This document shows positions 4,872 through 6,072 of a stretch of 6,072 bases of DNA, piece after piece. Source of the DNA: Desulfobacteraceae bacterium (GTDB lineage: Bacteria; Desulfobacterota; Desulfobacteria; Desulfobacterales; Desulfosalsimonadaceae); contig DAIEHU010000173.1 in assembly GCA_027353395.1 (NCBI GenBank), positions 1 to 6,072 of the forward strand, read 5' to 3'. Below the pieces are notes generated by a model. The model was not told the origin of the DNA. It saw nothing but the letters and a program-made list of their open reading frames with translations, and searched no databases. A program made the translations under genes and the position numbers. Within the stretch, counting starts at the first letter, position 1, and every line of letters begins with the position of its first letter.

Positions 4872-6072
4872 TTACAGATGAAACCAATTATATTGGCTGC
4901 TAAATACAGGCAGTATTGTATAAATTTCAGCGTACATCATTATTATGCAAATTAAAAAAATTACAATCAGGGGATTAATTGACTTGTTAATTCTTGATAA
5001 GATAAAAACCAGTCCTTGAATATATAAAACAAGAAAAGGTATCAAAGATCCAAGCATCAACCTGCCTGAAGCAAAATAGGGGAATGCGCGTGATGGATAA
5101 TAACAATTTCCGAAGTCATATATTACTGAAAGCGCTGCAAGGTAGAGAAGGTAAATTATTAGAATAGAAGCGTTCAAATAGACCAGCCTCCTATGAGAAG
5201 CGCCGTATTCATCATTTAATGTACTGATAATACTTGCTAATGGAAATGCAACCGAAGAAATAACAAAGAAAAAATCCATATTATTTGAACATAATGTTTT
5301 TGATTTCCAGAGGAACTCCCCTCGCCAGAAAGTTTTTATAATCTCGGAACAAAAAAGATACAATCCGTGAATGGAAAAAAGAGGATGCTTCCACATTTCC
5401 GTAAAAGGTTTAATCTTCCACCCTAAATACTGAACTTTTGATGCTGAACCTGAAAAGTCGCCCAGCGCATATTTATTCCACGAAAGCCAGAGCATAATTG
5501 GAATAATTGCTGTTGCTACCATTGTAAGAATAAAATGGCTTTTCTTGCCCGCGCCTTTTATATTCAAAGGTTTTAATGCATATAATAATATAAAACCTAT
5601 AAAAACCACAAGGATAGGGATATTAGATATTTTTATAAGGAATGTAGCTGCGATCGCTGCCCCTGTCAGCAAACTCAAAGGTAAGGATATTTTTTCAGAA
5701 GCAATTTTGAGAAGAAGATACAGGGAGATCAGAAATAAAAGGGGTGAAATGACGTCGCTATTAATAGCGTAAAAAATGTTTTGAGGAAAGAAGGAGAGAA
5801 GAAGCGGAACACCGAAACGAATCGCAGGATTATCTCTATAAAATTTTTTGCAAAAAAGATAAGTTATTCCAATAAGTAAAGCGAAAATACCGCCATTAAG
5901 AAATCTGATCCAGTAAACTAATTGCCCGCCATAGAGTCCCAGCTTTTTGCCAATGGCATACCAGTCCCCTCCAATTGCATAGTAGACGGGAAACGAAAAC
6001 GCTTCATGATTTTTTTGCATCGTCCATGAATTTATTTCTTGTGCAAAATCTTTTGAAACATAAATCCATGGA
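4872..6072 (-). CDS. Polytopic membrane protein, probable GT-C type glycosyltransferase, 5' end outside the window
   Basis: The frame is open from the right edge through 399 codons to TAA at 4872-4874. The in-frame ATG at 6020 is probably internal, since 17 open codons precede it and no ribosome binding site is evident. Eight or nine hydrophobic segments are visible, for example FALLIGITYLFC, LLFLISLYLLL, FILTMVATAIIPIMLWLSW, LIIYLLYLAALSVIY and LIPFLVLYIQGLVFIL. Near the visible start, EAFSFPVYY resembles the E-x-x-x-P-x-Y-Y motif of lipid-linked sugar transferases of the PMT/ArnT/DUF2142 type, and the late segment FASGRLMLGSLIPFL resembles their G-R-x-x-x-P region. The catalytic N-terminal acidic loop is outside the window. 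The role would be transfer of sugars from a polyprenyl carrier at the membrane. The gene is far richer in A and T than hdrA, which starts 34 bp after its stop. Family assignment is tentative; membrane location is clear. Confidence 0.7.
   Translation of the reverse strand, partial: PWIYVSKDFAQEINSWTMQKNHEAFSFPVYYAIGGDWYAIGKKLGLYGGQLVYWIRFLNGGIFALLIGITYLFCKKFYRDNPAIRFGVPLLLSFFPQNIFYAINSDVISPLLFLISLYLLLKIASEKISLPLSLLTGAAIAATFLIKISNIPILVVFIGFILLYALKPLNIKGAGKKSHFILTMVATAIIPIMLWLSWNKYALGDFSGSASKVQYLGWKIKPFTEMWKHPLFSIHGLYLFCSEIIKTFWRGEFLWKSKTLCSNNMDFFFVISSVAFPLASIISTLNDEYGASHRRLVYLNASILIIYLLYLAALSVIYDFGNCYYPSRAFPYFASGRLMLGSLIPFLVLYIQGLVFILSRINKSINPLIVIFLICIIMMYAEIYTILPVFSSQYNWFHL
4887..4892 (-). promoter_or_regulatory. 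Possible -10 box for hdrA
   Basis: A consensus TATAAT on the minus strand would start transcription near 4880 and give a leader of about 40 nt before hdrA. It overlaps the last codons of the upstream membrane gene. No good -35 hexamer is found 16-18 nt upstream, and the area is AT-rich, so this may be chance. If real, it would let hdrA be expressed independently of the AT-rich gene before it. Confidence 0.3.

Noticed and set aside
5756..5769. 14-bp perfect palindrome CGCTATTAATAGCG
   Set aside because: It lies inside the membrane-protein coding frame (Y-A-I-N-S) with no copies or context; chance is sufficient.

Overview
The window looks like a piece of chromosome from a strict anaerobe, most likely a sulfate-reducing or syntrophic Desulfobacterota (former Deltaproteobacteria). 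The reasons are an HdrA-MvhD fusion protein that apparently contains selenocysteine, a DUF1566 lipoprotein of a kind common in that group, and a CACGAAG-type inverted repeat next to a HEPN-family gene. This placement is inferred from gene content; there is no rRNA or other marker in the window. All recognisable genes lie on the minus strand.

Layout, left to right: (1) positions 1-453, a hepT-like HEPN toxin gene whose 3' end runs off the left edge; (2) 454-633, a gap holding a 27-bp-arm imperfect inverted repeat; (3) 634-1335, a lipoprotein with a carboxypeptidase-regulatory-like domain followed by DUF1566; (4) 1336-1598, an AT-rich gap with three consecutive inverted repeats, one a near-perfect 39-bp palindrome; (5) 1641-2405, an esterase-D-like alpha/beta hydrolase whose frame is cut by a TAG where a Trp is expected, with the family's C-terminal tail still encoded behind it (to 1599); (6) 2415-4837, one large hdrA-mvhD gene that a simple ORF caller splits into three; (7) 4872-6072, an AT-rich integral-membrane protein, probably a GT-C type glycosyltransferase, whose 5' end runs off the right edge.

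The central result is the reassembly of hdrA. Its apparent fragments are joined by an in-frame TGA at 4218-4220, in the Cys motif just after the FAD-binding segment. This is a position where HdrA proteins carry Cys or selenocysteine. A 7-bp hairpin with a GGUC loop lies 20 nt downstream of that TGA and matches the expected form of a bacterial SECIS element. Further upstream a one-base frame disruption near 4685-4690 separates the first 51 codons from the rest. It is best explained by one missing A in a short A run. With both taken into account the gene encodes about 807 residues: N-terminal Fe-S domain, FAD domain, several [4Fe-4S] motifs and a C-terminal MvhD domain. Such proteins route electrons in flavin-based electron bifurcation, but HdrB, HdrC and hydrogenase or formate dehydrogenase genes are not in this window.

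The esterase starts 9 bp after the hdrA stop and may be cotranscribed with it. The base composition falls sharply from the GC-rich hdrA to the AT-rich membrane gene, suggesting a separate origin for the latter, as is common for cell-surface polysaccharide genes.
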